Shown here: piece after piece, positions 5,722 through 6,552 of the stretch
How positions within the stretch are numbered: the first letter of the stretch is position 1
Layout: every line of letters begins with the position of its first letter
Assembly (NCBI GenBank): GCA_003533825.1
Contig: DQCG01000313.1
Coordinates: forward strand, 5,310 to 11,861
Source: Phycisphaerales bacterium
Lineage (GTDB): Bacteria; Planctomycetota; Phycisphaerae; Sedimentisphaerales; Anaerobacaceae
Reading direction: 5' to 3'
Length of the DNA: 6,552 bases
Position numbers and translations under genes: made by a program
The notes under the pieces: generated by a model
What the model was told of the DNA's origin: nothing
The model's input: the letters and a program-made list of their open reading frames with translations, nothing else
Databases searched by the model: none

Positions 5722-6552
5722 TCAAGCATTCACGGCGTCGAACATCGCTATGATATTCTCCGGCGGCACGTTAGCCAGGATGTTATGTACCTGCTGGAAA
5801 ACAAAACCCCCGCCGGGGCGGAGGATTTCGACCTGCTTTTTGACGTGTTCGGCAACTTGCTGATGGCTGCCGTTCGGCAGGACATCCCTCGTATCGCAGC
5901 CGCCTCCCCAAAAGGAAAGTTCGCTCCCAAACTCGGTCTTTAGCCGGTTGGCGTTCATTCCCGAACAACTGATCTGAACAGGATTGATGGCGTCGAGGCC
6001 GGCTTCGATCAGGTGCGGCAGTAATTCACGGACACCGCCGCAACAATGCAGCATGACCTTGACGTCGGCCAACTCTTTTGCACGGTTCCAGAGTAGTTTG
6101 TGCCGGGGCTTGAAAAATTCGCAATACATTTTCGGCGACATCATCGGCCCGGTCTGCATGCCGAGATCGTCGCCGAACATAATGATATCGATATGCTCAC
6201 CGACGGCGGCCAGGAATCTTTCCAGATTTACCAGATGGATTTCGACGAGTTTGTCGAGGAATCGGTGGGCGTGTTGCGGCTCGGAAGCCAGCAGCATCAT
6301 AAACTGATCGTTGCGATATAGAAACATTCCTACCTCGAAGAGGTTGCCGCCGAACAGGCCGATGATGGCTCGGTCTGTCCCGGCCCGCAAACGCTTTGCA
6401 CCTTCCGACAGCTTCCCGTCGTCGATCGGACCGGGCGGGCTTGCTATGGCAGTCCACATGGATTCTCCGAAGACCTCGGAAATCGCACCCAGGTCATCGC
6501 CTTCGAGAAAAGGAAAATATGTCTGTTCGAAATAGAGCGCCCCGTCGGGCAT
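5722..6552 (-). CDS. URO-D-fold methyltransferase-like protein, N-terminus outside window
   Basis: The visible 276 residues end at a TGA at 5722-5724 and are open to the window edge. A Met happens to sit at the edge, but MPDGALYFEQ resembles an internal stretch of this family, which usually has about 350-400 residues, so roughly the first 100 are probably missing. Marks of the uroporphyrinogen decarboxylase superfamily are FGDDLGMQTGPMMSP followed by a Y-x-x-F-x-P-x-H motif, VMLHCCGGV with H169, C170 and C171 (numbered from the visible Met), DAINPVQ, FWGGGCD, and VHNILANVPPENI near the end. The H-x-C pair recalls the zinc site of MtaA/MtbA methyltransferases, whose third ligand is a Cys; at that place this protein has H256. 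It is therefore more likely a methyl transfer or related enzyme than the haem-pathway decarboxylase HemE. It is co-oriented with the symporter, 24 bases apart. Substrate and reaction are unknown. Confidence 0.85.
   Translation of the reverse strand: MPDGALYFEQTYFPFLEGDDLGAISEVFGESMWTAIASPPGPIDDGKLSEGAKRLRAGTDRAIIGLFGGNLFEVGMFLYRNDQFMMLLASEPQHAHRFLDKLVEIHLVNLERFLAAVGEHIDIIMFGDDLGMQTGPMMSPKMYCEFFKPRHKLLWNRAKELADVKVMLHCCGGVRELLPHLIEAGLDAINPVQISCSGMNANRLKTEFGSELSFWGGGCDTRDVLPNGSHQQVAEHVKKQVEILRPGGGFVFQQVHNILANVPPENIIAMFDAVNA

Noticed and set aside
5174..5725. Minus-strand open frame of 183 codons overlapping the symporter gene
   Set aside because: It lies in another frame of the same strand as the clearly recognisable symporter, and its product has no membrane spans or known motifs. 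The same holds for the plus-strand frames at 4077-4382, 4592-5029 and 5026-5316.
5722..6552. HemE, the haem-pathway uroporphyrinogen decarboxylase
   Set aside because: The fold is the same, but the H-C-C motif, the extra length expected and the operon with a sugar-type symporter fit the methyltransferase-like branch better. The diagnostic N-terminal motif of HemE lies outside the window and cannot be tested.
1..6552. CRISPR array, tRNA, rRNA, insertion sequence or phage genes
   Set aside because: I saw no regularly spaced repeats, cloverleaf, transposase or phage-like protein on either strand.

Overview
The window looks like part of a glycan-degradation and uptake region from a free-living, Gram-negative-type bacterium, most likely a planctomycete (Phycisphaerae or relatives) or another member of the Planctomycetota-Verrucomicrobiota-Lentisphaerota group. 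Three things point there: a secreted GH95 glycoside hydrolase facing a GH38-type alpha-mannosidase, a URO-D-fold methyltransferase-like gene just upstream of a large sodium/solute symporter, and the remains of an ECF sigma factor of the kind greatly expanded in Planctomycetes. The taxon is inferred from gene content only; there is no rRNA gene or other marker.

Layout. At the left edge (1-188, minus strand) lies the N-terminus of a GH38-like alpha-mannosidase; the rest is outside the window. An AT-rich gap of about 650 bases follows, with three copies of a TATGTGAAA motif, a dyad around a perfect TATAAT, and an open frame without a good start. Divergent from the mannosidase is a complete secreted GH95 enzyme (835-3228, plus strand; alpha-L-fucosidase or alpha-L-galactosidase). 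A second AT-rich gap (3229-3663) carries several inverted repeats and ends in a strong sigma-70-like promoter. That promoter now reads into a broken ECF sigma factor gene (3664-3885) with a premature stop, a large in-frame internal deletion and a missing C-terminal end. Convergent with it, only 6 bases away, is a minus-strand operon: a URO-D-family protein (5722-6552, N-terminus cut by the window) followed after 24 bases by an SSS-family sodium/solute symporter (3892-5697).

How they may work together. The GH95 enzyme would remove terminal L-fucose (or L-galactose) in the periplasm or outside the cell, and the GH38 enzyme would trim alpha-mannosides. Together they suggest a fucosylated, mannose-containing glycan as substrate. 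The symporter could import a released sugar or related solute. The URO-D-like protein is the least understood part; relatives with a His-x-Cys metal site move methyl groups, so a role on a methylated substrate is possible but unproven.

I see no CRISPR array, insertion sequence, tRNA, rRNA or clear intrinsic terminator. I found no evidence for a wholly new system. The most notable items are the decayed sigma factor behind an intact promoter, the repeated motif between the two divergent hydrolases, and the URO-D/symporter pair.
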